Assembly (NCBI GenBank): GCA_905250115.1
Contig: CAJNOI010000016.1
Location: 124,001 to 188,000 of the forward strand
DNA length: 64,000 nucleotides
Direction: 5' to 3'
Source: Adineta steineri
Taxonomy: Eukaryota; Rotifera; Eurotatoria; Adinetida; Adinetidae
The position numbers and the translations under genes are program-made. Under the pieces are notes generated by a model, which was not told where the DNA came from, ran no database searches, and saw only the letters and a list, made by a program, of their open reading frames with translations. Of the stretch, positions 1 through 13,348 are shown piece by piece (position 1 is the first letter of the stretch; every line of letters begins with the position of its first letter).

Positions 1-3000
1 TTAATGTATCATATTCACATTGTGTTGCATAAAAACTTGTTTCACGAATAATATCCATTCCAAATGCAAAAGCACGTTCTTCAGTATGCTAAAAAAAACG
101 TAATCAAACACACATTCTACATGTAAAAGATATTAAATATTTATTTTATTAATTTTAGACATGCTATGAATTTATAGAAAATTATTAAATAATTTCCTAT
201 CATATTTCAGTATAAAACGAGAAAGATCATGTCATAGGAAGATAGTTTGAAAAAATTCAAGAGATTCTCTTTCCAATGACGTCAACAAACATCATATAGA
301 ATTATTCCACTCAGCTGATCTCTTTCCGGAATGACGGCTTTGAAGAAAAGAATATTTTCATATACTTAGCAAATATTTGCATTATAAATAGACTGAAGTA
401 ACTATCAAAAAGTTTTATCACTGTTTTCAATTCTATTTATATCATTATATAAATACTTACAACATAATCTCGAGTATTCGATTTTTCAATAATGTATTCA
501 AATTTTTCGACATTATTTGCAATACAATTACTTAAACTTAATATTGTATGAGCTAAATTTCTCATTGAATTATCAATTTTTTCAAAACATGAACGTTTTT
601 GTAATAATTGTTTTGTTTTCGTATTAAAATTATATAGATCACTTTGTTGAACATTAACTTTTGATAAACGTTCTTTAAATGATTCTTCAAATTTTTCAAG
701 ATTATTTGTTTGCTGTGTTAAAAGAAATATTGTTGTTGTTTTCCAATGTGTATGTAATGGTAATATAGATGTTAAAATTTTATTTTCTGGTATTATATGT
801 GTAATACCACGCCATTCAGATTCAAGTTCAACTGAAATAGGGATACAAAGAATGTAAACTAATGGTGGAGAACTTTCAGATGTTGACAATGATGGTTGTT
901 GAGTAGAAGTTGGGGATTGTTGTTGTTGTTGTAATGGTGATTGATCATCATTTAATTCAGTAGATGAATTATTATTTGTATTTATTCGAAATGATGATGA
1001 TAATGTTCGCATTAATTGAATTTTAGTTGGAATATCTTCAAAATATTCAGCAGGAGCAAAAAGAAGACATTTCGATAATGGTGAACCATCTTTTTTAGTT
1101 TGATTAGGACGATGATGATGATGATGATGATTTTCGGAATCTATAATAGAAAGAGATTACAAATCAATGTTTTCTTCAGGTTTATTTATCGGGTGGGCGG
1201 CGCTTATCAATACTTTGTCTAAGTCTCATTTTTCGGGTGAACAAATCGAAATTTCGAATGGACGCCACCCACCCACTAGACAAAACACTGTTACAACTCT
1301 ATATTTTTTTATTTTCATCATTGGTCATGACAAATAGATATGTTTATGATGACTCTCTTATAAACGAGAAAAATCTAATGCTTGTTTGAATGTGAAAAAA
1401 CAGAAGTGTTCTTCAAAACTCTTTAAAAGATGTTTTCTTTCAATTAGAAAATAATGAATAAATTTTCATACCAAATTTAATTCTTTCGAATCCAGCTGCT
1501 TTAAGAATAAGTAAAAATCTTTTACAAACAGGTTTTTGTAAATAAATATTAATTGTTAATGCACAATCATCATAAATCGTTTTAGCTTCACGTAAAATAT
1601 TCATCGTTAATTTTTTTTCATATTTTCTATTCATTTTCTTTTTTATATGTTCAATTTTAATTGTTTCTGATGATGATACTGATGAATGAAATACATCAAT
1701 ATATTTATGAAAATGTTCGATTATATTTGAATACATATTAAGAAATTTTTCACCAAGAATCTCTTCAATATTCATCATAGTTGAATATTTTTTCAATGAT
1801 TTCCATTGATCTTTTAACAACATAATACAATTATGATATAAATTTGAACGTAAAGATATTTCTATATAACGTTCAATATAGGTTAATATTTCATAAATTG
1901 TATCAATTATATTTTGATCAAATTGAATAAATTCATCTTCAATTAATTTTAATTCCGCTTTTTCTAAATTTATAATAGAAGAAGAATTATTCAAAGAAAA
2001 TAAAATATTTACCAAACGTGTCTGTTATCATGAGTTTAATATAATGATGTATTAATGTTGCACTATGTATTAGGATTTTACATTCATCGATTAATAAAAG
2101 AAGAGCACCTAATAGTAAAAACAGAAAAATACATTAAATCAGTTTATATCCAAAAAATGAATGTAAATTATTTATGAATTTTTAATTAAAACTGTGTTTT
2201 TGACTCTTTCTTTCTAATAAATGATGAATTTATTTTAAAAAATTTGACATATGAAAGAACTTAGGCGATGGGGAAATATTTTTGCGTATGACTTTTTAAT
2301 ATATTTTAATTCAACGTAGTGCTCATAAAATGATTGGTTGTAATGAAATTTCTCCAATATAACTATGCAGAAATCTTACTCGTATATATCATATTTGTTT
2401 ATTAATGTAATTTGATAAGTTTATTCTATCTCATTTCTCTTTTTTTTATAAAAATAACCATAATTTAATTAAAAAGTTTAAAATAGAAATGTTTCTTGAA
2501 ATATCTTAACATATCATCTATATTTTATACCATCGAGTTTAGTCTGTGTCAATCAGATTGCAACTCTAACGATTTCTATGATAACAAATATGAGCCTTAA
2601 AAAGTCATGAATCCGTAAAAGTCTTAAAAATGACTATTTTTTTCTAAAAAAAATAGACAAGCTTCTTTTATTTTAATTAAAAAGAAAAACAACATGTAGT
2701 CTCAATAAATACTAACTACTATTTTAAAAACGTTACACCTACGAATGTAAGATATTGTCTAATACCTACTAATCGTTTTATATGATTTTTAACATATGAT
2801 TACCTGTAGTTGGTGTTTGTTCCATTTTTTTATCGTGATGATATTTTTGCCAAGCAATCATTAAATCTAATGGAATTTGTACAAGAAAAACATATTGTGG
2901 ATAAAGTGATGGTAAACGAAATATATCGCACATATCTGAAAATCTTCCGCTATCAACCCAGACGTGTTTATCATAGAGACGATGACATATTGTTAACATT

Positions 3001-5758
3001 TTTGCAATTAAAATATTTTCATCAGATGTTAATTGAGAATAGAAATTTAATGGTGAATTTTCAAGAAATAAACATGGATCAGGAAATAATGTTGAGCCAG
3101 GTAAATGTGGATATGATGTTGAATCAAGATAATCAAGAAAATAAGATTGACGTTTAAGTATACTTCGGTCATGTGATAATAATTTTAAAACTAATGTTGG
3201 TGCTGGAGCTGGTGTAAATGTACTTGATGTTAATGTTGGATTTTGATCAAACCGATTGAGAATATTATTGACTTTACCAGAATAAATTCCTTGAGATTTT
3301 ATTGTAGTTTTATTTGCTATTTTAATTAAAAATTCATATCAAATAAATATTAAATGAAAAACTTACTAGAATTAGGATTTTTATATTTTTGTAATTGTTT
3401 ATTAAGAATAAAAAATTCATCAATTAATTTATCAGGTTTAGCATCCAATAAATAATCATTGGGAATTATATTTGGAGGAAAATATGGAAAACTATTCAAT
3501 ATATCATCGAATGTTGATGAACTTATTCTATGCTTTTTTCGATAAGTATAACGTAAACGTTGTAATAGAGGACCATGTTTAGAACGAAATATACTACCAA
3601 TTAGTTCAAGACGAGCATGTGTTACTTGATCATCAATGTATCTAAAATATACATATTAATTAAGAATACTTTTATAACCGTCAATCGAATTTAGAGTATC
3701 TGACGTCGTTATAAAGGAAGATATCTATTTTAAGATCTGTAAAAGTTTCATTTCGTTTTTAATGAAAAGTAGATATCGGAAATCGTAAAGTCTATGATAG
3801 TATCTCTTCATGCTTCTTTTCTATTTATTAATATTACCTATAATAATATTCTGTTAATGATGAACCGGAAGTTAATGAATGTTGATATAAGCTATCCATA
3901 CTTGACATAGATGTTAATGTATTTTGACGTCTTGTTCTTGCATCAAGCGTTGTTAAAAAAGATAATGGATTAGGTGGAGATCCTACAATAGTATCTTTTT
4001 GTTCGTTACTCGATGTTGATGATGGTGTTTGTGGACGAGTTATATTATCATTAGATTTAGCTGATGATAAATTTGTATGATGTGGCCACATATAACACTG
4101 TGTACATGTCATAATTCGACCAAGAGTATTCATTAAACGGTTTATTTCTGAATATAAATTAAACCATGCTTGAAAAATAAATAATTTTTCATAAAAAATA
4201 CCACCTTCTCTTGTCGAAGGATTGAAACGTTTGTCATATTGTTCAAGAGCTGAATAAGATGGAAATAATGATAATATATAATCCCATTTTAAAAATATAT
4301 TTTGCATATATTGTTCAACTTCATTACAATGATTTAAATAATATTCACATAAATGACGACGTTGTATAGTTGGAATATTATGATAATTAAATTGTTCAAA
4401 ATCACATTGACTAAAATATTTATAAAATTCATCAAGAGATTTTTTTCGTTGTCGATCAATTGAATGTTGTTCTATTTTAATACCATTTTCGTCTAATAAA
4501 TTATTGCCATTAAAATATGTTTTTAATTCGTACCTAAAAAAATAAATATTTAAAAACTTATATTTAATTCAGCAATAAAGTAATTAAAATGAGTAATAGT
4601 GAATTCTAACAATAATTTATTTTAATTACACGTAAATTTATACAGAAAGGGACAATAAGGATTCATTTTATTAAAGTAAATTTCAATGTTGCATTGTAAG
4701 AAAGAGTTGTGTTATGTGATACATGTGTATTTTCTATTCCTTTTTTCCTTTTAGTTGGAGAACTTCACCGAATTTTCCTGACTTGGTTTTTTTTATTTAA
4801 AAGCATTCAACTTAAAGTGGCTTTTATAAAATTCTAATCGTATAGTCTAGAACAAAAATGTCTATTCGAATAATAATTCAGCATCCGAGACGATACAATG
4901 GCGCGGAATTCTTTGATCGGATATAGAAAAGTTGATGTGGCTCCTTCCTATCAGGTACATTTCCATCTTGATTTTTCTTAGATTCTTCATTTTCTTCACT
5001 AAGATATATCTACGTACGTGTGATAACAGAGGGGCTTTTTTTCGAAAATATATGTGTTACGGATCTAACACATTTGTTTATAGAAATACGTAAGAATAGA
5101 AGGTAGCCCACCGAAAGCATAAAATTTTGTTATTGCTAAAATAAATACTAGTCCTATTTAAAAAAAAGTTTTTCATTTACCATAATGCTGTTGAATATTG
5201 TTTTCGTTTATCCTCAGTAATTTGATTATCAGGTATATAATTTATATTTGAATTTTGATCGAATTCAAAACATTCATGATATTCTTTAATGAGATTAATA
5301 AGTTGATCTTCACGTTGTTCACCGGTTGATTTATTTCGAATAGGTAACTTATATTTATCATCAAAATGAATTGAATGAGATTTTTTTTCTTCATATTGTT
5401 TAGATTTATCTCCTTTCTTCGATGTTCTTAGTGGTTTTGTTGTTAATAAAAAATTTTTCTTTGATACAGAAGTTTCAGTTTTTAATGATGAAGCTGTTTT
5501 ATTATTAGGATTAATTGATAGAATAGATGATGCTGATGATATTTGTTTATCATCAATATCTGATGCAAAATTAGCAGTAATAGCTCGAAAAAATTCATGA
5601 TCTATATTGGCTGATGATTGTTCAGAAGAAGTATCAGATGATTGTGGTAATTGAGAAGATATTTTACTAGATGTATTTGATCGATCTCGATCTGCATAAG
5701 ATCTACGTGATGACTTCGAAAATTTATTTTGACGAGCTTGTTGTGATTCATTGCTCAT
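1..5758 (-). CDS. MAP3K4: MAP3K4 (MEKK4) stress-kinase kinase kinase, 5' part only
   Basis: MAP3K4 is the MAPK kinase kinase that feeds the p38 and JNK pathways. Eight exons are readable on the minus strand: 5181-5758, 3838-4533, 3367-3641, 2804-3316, 2013-2108, 1472-1963, 461-1140 and 1-88 (partial). Phases match throughout and encode about 1139 residues. The alignment is to the long non-kinase region of human MAP3K4: YILSLFPSYSALEQYDKRF matches its YIEALYPSLQALQKDYEKY, LLLLIDECKILIHSATLIHH matches IKQLVRECKEVLKGGLLMKQ, and HTEERAFAFGMDII matches REAMIQGYNFGFEY. The kinase domain should continue beyond base 1. The first 190 residues are Ser-rich and poorly conserved. A T-run acceptor AG (5762-5763) lies just before the ATG at 5758. 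Family assignment is confident; the start exon is less so. Confidence 0.85.
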
Positions 5759-5929
5759 TATCTAAAAAAAAAGGAAGAGAAGCAATGCCCTTAATGTCTG
5801 TATTATCTGTTCTAAATAGTAGAAAAAAACACGCACATGCCTAAAACTGATTTAACACACACATAAATGAGATTAATTCGTCTTATTTATAAAAAAATAT
5901 TTAAAAAAAATATAAAATGTTTTTTTGAT

Positions 5930-7396
5930 TTATTCAACAATAGTTTCTTCAGTATATTTTTCAATAATAGTTTTAATTAATTTACATCTATCACGATCAC
6001 ATGAACATGGTATAGAATGTTCATTTGAATCAACATCATCATCACTATTACTACTTGTACTATCACTTGATGTATCCTTGGATTTATTATCAGTTGTAGT
6101 TCGTTTATCAGATGAAATAGTTGATGAACGTCGTCTTTGTCTTCTTCGTATATTCCATTCAGTATTTGAATTATCATCATCGCAACCAATATTATTCATT
6201 ACTCCTCCTTTAATTTTTTTTAATGATATCGATATTTGATATTGTCGTCGATTTTCAATTGATTGTTTTAATTTAATATTAACTGGTACAACATCACCTT
6301 TTAATGGATAAATATCTTCAGGTAAAAAAACAAGTGTCTGTTTCCAATGTGTTTTTGTTGAATAGGGACTTGTTGTTAAACGTGTTGAACGTAATATCGA
6401 TGAATTATTATTTGAAGAAAAATAACAATCAAACCAAAAACAAAAACCTGATATAATACATGTATTATCTATATCAAATTCACAAAATGAACGTAATAAA
6501 CGAAGATCATCGATTTGTATAGTACGAAGATCAATTGATTGTATAAGTTGAGCATCATGAACAAGTTGAGATGGTTCAATTGTTTCAATAACACATTCTT
6601 TAAGTTTAGAATTTTTTATGTGTGAAAGTATAGGTGACATATTTAAATCAAAATAATCTTTCCACATTGTATTTAATTCAATACGAATATTTTGATCAAC
6701 AAATGGAGCACAATACTAAAAGAAAAAAAAAGGAATATTTTATTAAAAATTTAATTAACTATAAATATAACAAACCAAATAAGCATGTGAAGGAAATATT
6801 ATAATTGATTCATTTTGATCAGGTGTTATATCATCATTTTGAGATGGTAATGAAAGAAAATGATTACGAGCGTATATAACTGATTCAAGCATACTTTCAT
6901 GAAAGAGATAAAAACCTATAAAGATTAAATAAGTTTTTAAAAATTTTATTTTTTGTTAACTTTTACCCATCCATTCACTTATGATAATATCAATAGTTTC
7001 ATCAAATTTTTCAATATCTTCAATACGTTTATTAATTACATGAATTTTTTCTTGTAAACGATTCGATTTAATTAGTTCTTCAGCTAAATGACAGACTGTT
7101 GGACAAGCATCAACAGCATAAACAAGTTTAGCACCAGCTTTAGCGGCAAACATACTTAATATTCCTGTCCCAGAGCCAACATCAAGAACAACCTAGATAA
7201 AAAATTTCAACAAAAAAAAAGATATACATATTTTCTATTTAATTAATAAATATACCTTATTTTCAAATAGATGTTTATTGTTCATAATAGCATCATAATA
7301 TGCAGTAACACGTGGACGATCACGTAACATTAATTCATGAACTTGAAAATTATCGTATGATTTAAAATATTCTTGATCGTTATCAGTATGATTCAT
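5930..7396 (-). CDS. Type I protein arginine methyltransferase (PRMT1/6/8-like)
   Basis: It transfers methyl from S-adenosylmethionine to arginine side chains in proteins. Four exons (7256-7396, 6967-7192, 6776-6915, 5930-6715) give 430 aa. Visible family motifs are motif I VLDVGSGTGILSMFAAKAGA (about residues 48-67), the double-E loop SEWMG...HESML with both catalytic glutamates, and the THW loop THWKQTLVFL. The start MNHTDNDQEYFKSYDNFQVHELMLRDRPR matches the YF..Y.....H..ML.D..R helix typical of type I enzymes. The middle (EPSQLVHDAQLIQSIDLRT) is closest to PRMT1, while HESML resembles PRMT6, so I do not choose a paralogue. About 80 residues after the barrel form an extra tail, rich in Arg, Ser and Asp, ending in a Cys/Arg patch (SCDRDRCK). 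Intron 3 starts with a less usual GTTTGT donor. Confidence 0.88.
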
Positions 7397-9726
7397 GTTT
7401 TTTTTGTAGAATCTATTATCTAGAACAAGAAATTTCGTTTACCATCAGTTTTTCTCTTAAAATATAGGATTTTGTTCTAAATAATAAATGTTTTTTGTAT
7501 TATATTTAAAAGTTTTCTTACTAATGATTTATTTCTTTTTACAATTTAACATTTAGAATTTTTATGAGACTTTTATTCACATATATATGTCACTACTACA
7601 TTTGATATTTACGATTTTGATTTATTCGTATATCGATTTATTGTATTAGAACTATTCGAAGAAATTTTTCGACTTTTATTATAAACTATATTGTTCTCAG
7701 TTTAGCCTAAATCCAGTTTATGAATTGCAACGATTTTATGCATTGGTGACAAACGAAAGCAAACATTTATTCAGACAGACTGCGATCGAAGAATAGGAAG
7801 TGTATCCTGTTCCGAGAAATTTTAGTTGAACGTTCTTTATATTGCAGATCTGAAGAAAAATTTTCTATGAATTTTCAATTGACTCCGTCGCATTGTCCTT
7901 GTATTCATCAGATTCTATTGTTATTATCTGAGACTAGTTTACAATAAATATTATTGTTCTAAAGTAAGTGCAAAAGAAAGATAATATTGACACAGCTAAG
8001 AGAAAACAATCTATATATATTTATATTCATACATAAACTAAAGTAGATCGAACATCAACTGTTGTACTCAAGTCAACTGTTTGGTAGTAATTACCGGATG
8101 TATAGCTGACTAAAAGCATAAATATTATTAATGAAATATGGACGTAGAGAGTAAAAGCAATCATAAATACTTACATTATAGTGATTAACATAAGTTAATA
8201 GAACAGCTGGATTACATAAATAAACAATATCCATTAAATTACTAATATCAATAGTTATTAACATTTATCAGACTTGAAATGATTGTTCAGCTAATCATTT
8301 TCTCATAAAAAAATAACTCACGAAACGTATACAATGAACTTGAACAAAACATAAAGAAATTTATTTTAGTCATATGCCGTTTTTAGATTAAACTCAAAAT
8401 ATTGTTCTCAATAGAACAAGCAAAGAAATTATCATTTATTATTAGCAATATCTAGACTATCTTTAATCAAATTAGATTACATAGTATTAAATAATAACAA
8501 TTAGCTCTTTGAGTATTTCTCATAACGTTAAGCATTGAAGATATTATAATGCTAAGTTTGTTTAAAATTTTGTATATTATTGAAGTGAAGTTATTTTTAG
8601 ATATATCAAATTTCTACTAGAAAACAATAGTATTGAATGTCATGAAAGATAGTTAGATAACTGATGCGCATTAACAAGCTATTTTTATGCTTCACTTTTT
8701 CAAGGCTTTGAAGAATTTTACATTTGAATAAGATTGTTTGTCTGCCTTTTTAAACCATTTAAAATACGATATATTCCTGATGAATTAGAGAAAATAATCA
8801 GAAACGAAATGAGATAAACAAAAGAATATGATAATAATAAAACTAAAGATGTGTAAGAAAATTCCATAGAAAATAAGATGATGCATGAAATTAGAATCAT
8901 AAATGTGCTTGAAAAGACTTTTTATGTATATCTGTCAATGCTTTATGGGTGATTAACCAATGTGAAAGCTTTACACTCGTATCGTTTGTTATCTACTATC
9001 TAATTTATTTTACATATACAATGAATCGAATGTAAATTCAAACTAGTATTCTTAATGCTGATTAACTATTTTTTTGTTTCTTCTTAGATGTGAAGCTTAT
9101 AATACGAATCGAAATAACTTACGTTATTTTTTGTCTTGTATTAATTTCTGATTCGATAGTTTAATAAATCAAGCATATGATCAATGAAATCGGGATCTCG
9201 AGATTTTATATGTATATATCTGAATGAAAAAGAAAATATGAGATGATCTTTACCTATGTTATGTGAAAATAATCATCTCATTGTTAAATGGTATTTAATT
9301 ACATATTTATCTCATACAGATAAGACGAAACACAAAAATGGATTGACTTTTACTTAAGAAAATGACTGCTCGTTATGAATAAATAAAGTTAGATAAACAT
9401 TCTATTGTAAATTCAAATCATTAACAGATAAAAAAAAAGAAATCGTCTAATTCCGTGTATAGATATATTATATCAAAATGCATATATAGAAAAAAAACGT
9501 AGATAAAGAAAATATATGTATCTATTTATAAAAAAAATCACTGATTGTTTTCCAATTAATAAAAACAAAAATGTAAAGATGAATGGATGGAATAGAAAAT
9601 AAATATTACAAAGATATTAACAAAAAAATGCTATACAATGAAAAAAAAATTACAAATATTAGAAGTAAATATGAAAGAATATATTTCACATAATCATTAA
9701 TTACTTTTGGAAGTTTTTGTTTTTAA
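7397..9726. other. Intergenic, no gene seen
   Basis: This stretch lies between the start of the PRMT gene and the end of the KIAA0930 homologue, both on the minus strand. It is AT-rich with stops in all frames. The only longer open frame (8718-8900, minus) is a low-complexity hydrophobic string without homology that I recognise. An acceptor-like CT/AG at 7420-7421 (minus) suggests that the PRMT 5' UTR begins close to its ATG. The left end of the region should therefore hold the PRMT promoter and the right end the KIAA0930 3' UTR. Confidence 0.6.
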
Positions 9727-11435
9727 TTATTGCGGTGTTAGTAATGGTACTGAATTAGATTCAAGGATATCTTTTACAATTAAATGACACGGTAATGTTA
9801 AATATGTAAGACAAGTTTGTAATGGTATTGTTGGCATAGATTGATCGAGACGAGTATTTGAACCACGTACCCAATTCATTGCTTTATTTAATCCACGACC
9901 AAGGAAACCACCTGTTTCATCGGATAAATCTAAAACTGACAAGATAATAAAATTTATTTTAAGAGATTTTCAAAAAAAAATAAACCTTGTCGAATATCAT
10001 CTGATTCAACTTCTGATGTTATTCCATTCGATGCATTCTGTTTCGATTGTGATACAGATGGGACCCATTGATTATCTTTACCATCAGTATGTTTATTCCA
10101 CTATATAATAGATGAAAATCAATTTTATTTCCTGTAATAATTACTTTTGTATACATACGTTTTCTTCTTCAAAAGTAGCTTTCACCGGTGTTGTTGGAAT
10201 TGATTCAGGTGTTGTCGTATCAGACTGAGTCGGTCGATATCTACTGACAGCCATTTCTGCATGACCTTTACCCTATAATGAAATTTTCTCATTAAATATT
10301 CGATATTTAATTATTGAGTTTTGATAATATAAGTTAAAAATGTTTTATTAAATACTTACATTCGGTCCACGCATTCGTACAAATTCAACTCTGTGCTTTG
10401 TATACATTCCTAAAGTCATTCGTTGAGCAACACGAGTACTTGTTGTAGCCTAGAAAAATATCTTAAATTCTAAAAAAGTTTCTATATAGACTATTTTATC
10501 TTTACTCGAGTTTCATAAACTTTTTTTAAAGCTTCATATTTAATTGAACCAAGAAATAAGACTTTTTTCTCATTCAGAACTGGATTTGTTGCGACTAGTT
10601 CAACACATACCATTTGATCTTCATTTACAACCATTTCACAAAAAGTCTACAAGAAAATAATTATTTAATAATCAAAAGTTTATCTTTTCATAATCTTACA
10701 TCTTCAAAATTATCGACACTAAAATAAATTTTTGGATAAGTGATTGCCTCTTCTGTGCCTTTATTTTCCATGTCACGATGTGATGGACTTGCATAAACTC
10801 TCTTTTAAAAATACAAATAAATTAATATAGAAAATGTATTGAATAGATTTTATTTACTGTTGATAAACGTTTAATAATCTGTAGATGTCTACTACTTGTT
10901 TTAATACAGATAGCTGTTGTTACTGTATATTCGAATTGATGAAGAACAAGATTTAGATTTGTTGTTTCTTCCCAATCATAATCAGGTGAACTCTAAATTA
11001 TTTTCTATAAGATAATTTAAGTTTTTCAAGATTCTTACTAATTTCGGTTGGCGTTTGACATCATGATGGCGAAAAACTTCTACAGAATTCTTTAAAAACA
11101 AATTTTCTTATATATAAAATTAAGATTTATTTATTATTCACTTACTTTTGAACGTTGTGAATCATTTACGATTTTACGCGTGACATAAAAAATTAGATCA
11201 TCATCACTCGTTGTACTAGTTGATGTTTGAGGAAGACGGTCTGTTGGTGATAAAAAATATTGCTCGAATATCGTTGGCCATTCATTATTAACTGCTTGAA
11301 CAACTACAAAATCTTCATCTAAATGAATTTTATAATTATTTTTAAATTATATAGATTAAAATTACCATCATCTGATTTCGATTTTTTTCGTTCTTCGATC
11401 AATTTCTCGAGCAGACTTCGAATTGTTAAAGTCAT
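9727..11435 (-). CDS. KIAA0930: KIAA0930 homologue (DUF2045 family), function unknown
   Basis: Ten exons give 399 aa, close to the 404 aa of human KIAA0930: 11366-11435, 11146-11318, 11039-11089, 10858-10992, 10700-10801, 10506-10646, 10360-10449, 10159-10272, 9986-10100 and 9727-9935. Shared blocks run along the whole protein: [103 protein letters not shown], and at the end LTYLTLPCHLIVKDILES. The biochemical function of the family is not known to me and nothing here reveals it: no signal peptide, membrane segment or catalytic motif is visible. A GTAAGT on the minus strand at about 11740 followed by a T-run AG suggests a 5' UTR intron. The gene faces GNAO head to head, 370 bp away. Confidence 0.93.
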
Positions 11436-11805
11436 TTTATACAAATCAAATAAACTAAACTAAAAAAAACGAATAACGTAAAAAAAAACTTCGGATAAAA
11501 TCTATTGGTTAAAAAACTAACGATTGATAAAATCAATAAATTTTTACTAAAAATTTAAATAAATTTCTTTCTTCTAACAAATATTATTTTCTTTTCTATT
11601 CAAATTTCATTCAAATGCATTTTTTCAAATCATCTATACATTTATGAAAGATAAAGCTGAATCATTGAAGAAAATCAAAATGGCGTCTTGTGTTCTTCCT
11701 CGTTTGATGATTATTCGATAGAAGAATAAGAAAGAAAGAAACTTACCGATTCTAAACGTACAAATGAATATTTTGTTTTTATGAAATAAAGAATAAATAT
11801 TTATC
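11436..11805. promoter_or_regulatory. Shared head-to-head promoter region, KIAA0930 / GNAO
   Basis: The two start codons are 370 bp apart and point away from each other, so both promoters must lie here. The KIAA0930 5' UTR appears to hold an intron: a donor GTAAGT reads on the minus strand around 11740 and a T-run AG lies near the ATG. No TATA box or recognisable core element stands out in this T/A-rich stretch. Confidence 0.5.
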
Positions 11806-13348
11806 ATGGGTTGTGCTACAAGTCAAGACGAAAAAAGACAAAAAGAAGTAAGTTATTCATTCGATCATAGTCGTCGATTTTTCTTTACTATTGTATTATT
11901 CTTCGATTTCAGAAGTTATTTTTTTTATGAGTAAGATATATTAACAATTTTGCCTTTAATTGATTAACAAAATACTTTTTTTTTCTGATAATACATTAAA
12001 ATGCTTTTCTAATACATTATTTAGTATTGATTTTTTTTTTGTAATAATATAATATTCTTTTCTTCTATTATAGTACAGCAAAGCACTTGATCGCCTGATA
12101 AAAGAAGATGCTGAAAGAGCAGCAAAAGATGTTAAACTTTTATTACTCGGTATGTAAAAAAAACACAAATATAGTATGAATATATTTGCATCTAATTTTT
12201 TTTCTTCTAAATTTAGGTGCTGGTGAATCGGGTAAGTCGACAATTGTTAAACAAATGCGTATAATTCATCAACATGGTTATACAAAAGAAGAATTTGAAC
12301 AGTATCGTCCAGTTGTTTATTCAAATACAATTCAATCATTAGGAGCTATTATTCGAGCTATGAATATGCTTAATATACAATTTGCATCAGCTGAAAGAGA
12401 AGCTGATGCTCAACGTGTACTTGAAGTTATCCAACGTATGAAAGATACAGAACCATTTAATAGTGTATTATTATCATCAATGGAACGTTTATGGGCTGAT
12501 GCTGGTGTTCAACAATGTTTTTTACGTAGTAATGAATATCAATTAAATGATTCAGCACAATATTTTCTTGATCAATTATATCGAATTGGTTCACCAGATT
12601 TTCTACCTAATGAACAAGACGTTTTAAGAACACGTGTAAAAACAACTGGAATAGTAGAAATTAATTTTTCATTTAAAAATTTAAATTTTCGATTATTTGA
12701 TGTTGGTGGACAAAGATCAGAAAGAAAGAAATGGTTTGTTATATTATTATTTATTTTTTTTATCATTAAATAAATTTAAATTTTTTTTATAAAAATTAGG
12801 ATTCATTGTTTCGAAGATGTAACTGCTATTATATTTTGTGTGGCATTATCTGAATATGATCAAGTGCTTTATGAAGATGAATCAACTAATCGTATGCATG
12901 AATCCTTACGCTTATTCAATAGTATTTGTAATAATAAATGGTTAGTAAATGTTATTTGTTAATTTATAAAAAAATATATTTCTATATTTTTGTTTAGGTT
13001 TGTTTATACGGGCATTATATTATTTTTAAATAAAAAAGATCTATTCGAAGAAAAAATCAAACGTTCACCATTAACACTCTGCTTTCGTGAATATACGGGA
13101 CCAAATGAATATGATCCAGCTGCTGAATATATTCAAGCACAATTTGTTTCTAAAAATAAATCAACACAAAAAGAAGTCTATTGTCATCATACATGTGCAA
13201 CAGATACACAAAATGTTCAATTTGTATTTGATGCAGTTACTGATGTAAGACTTTTCTTTTATTTACAAAAATGACGTCATTCACTTTCTTATTATTTATT
13301 CTATAGGTAATTATCACATTAAATCTTCGTGGTTGTGGTTTATATTAA
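11806..13348 (+). CDS. GNAO1: Heterotrimeric G protein alpha subunit, Go class
   Basis: This membrane-attached GTPase couples seven-helix receptors to effectors. Six exons (11806-11847, 12074-12149, 12217-12733, 12800-12940, 12998-13244, 13307-13348) give exactly 354 aa, the length of human GNAO1. Seen in order: MGCATS (Gly2 myristoylation, Cys3 palmitoylation sites), the P-loop GAGESGKS at residues 40-47, switch I RTRVKTTG with the cholera-toxin arginine, switch [10 protein letters not shown] with the catalytic Gln, NKKD, TCATDT, and the C-terminus NLRGCGLY. The tail has the pertussis-toxin cysteine four residues from the end and fits Go rather than Gs, Gq or G12. [39 protein letters not shown] is nearly identical to vertebrate Go. 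Introns are 57-226 bp. The Go versus Gi choice rests on the tail and [10 protein letters not shown]. Confidence 0.97.

Noticed and set aside
8718-8900. 60-codon hydrophobic minus-strand frame in the 7.4-9.7 kb intergenic region
   Set aside because: Low complexity, no homology, no splice context; expected by chance in T-rich DNA.
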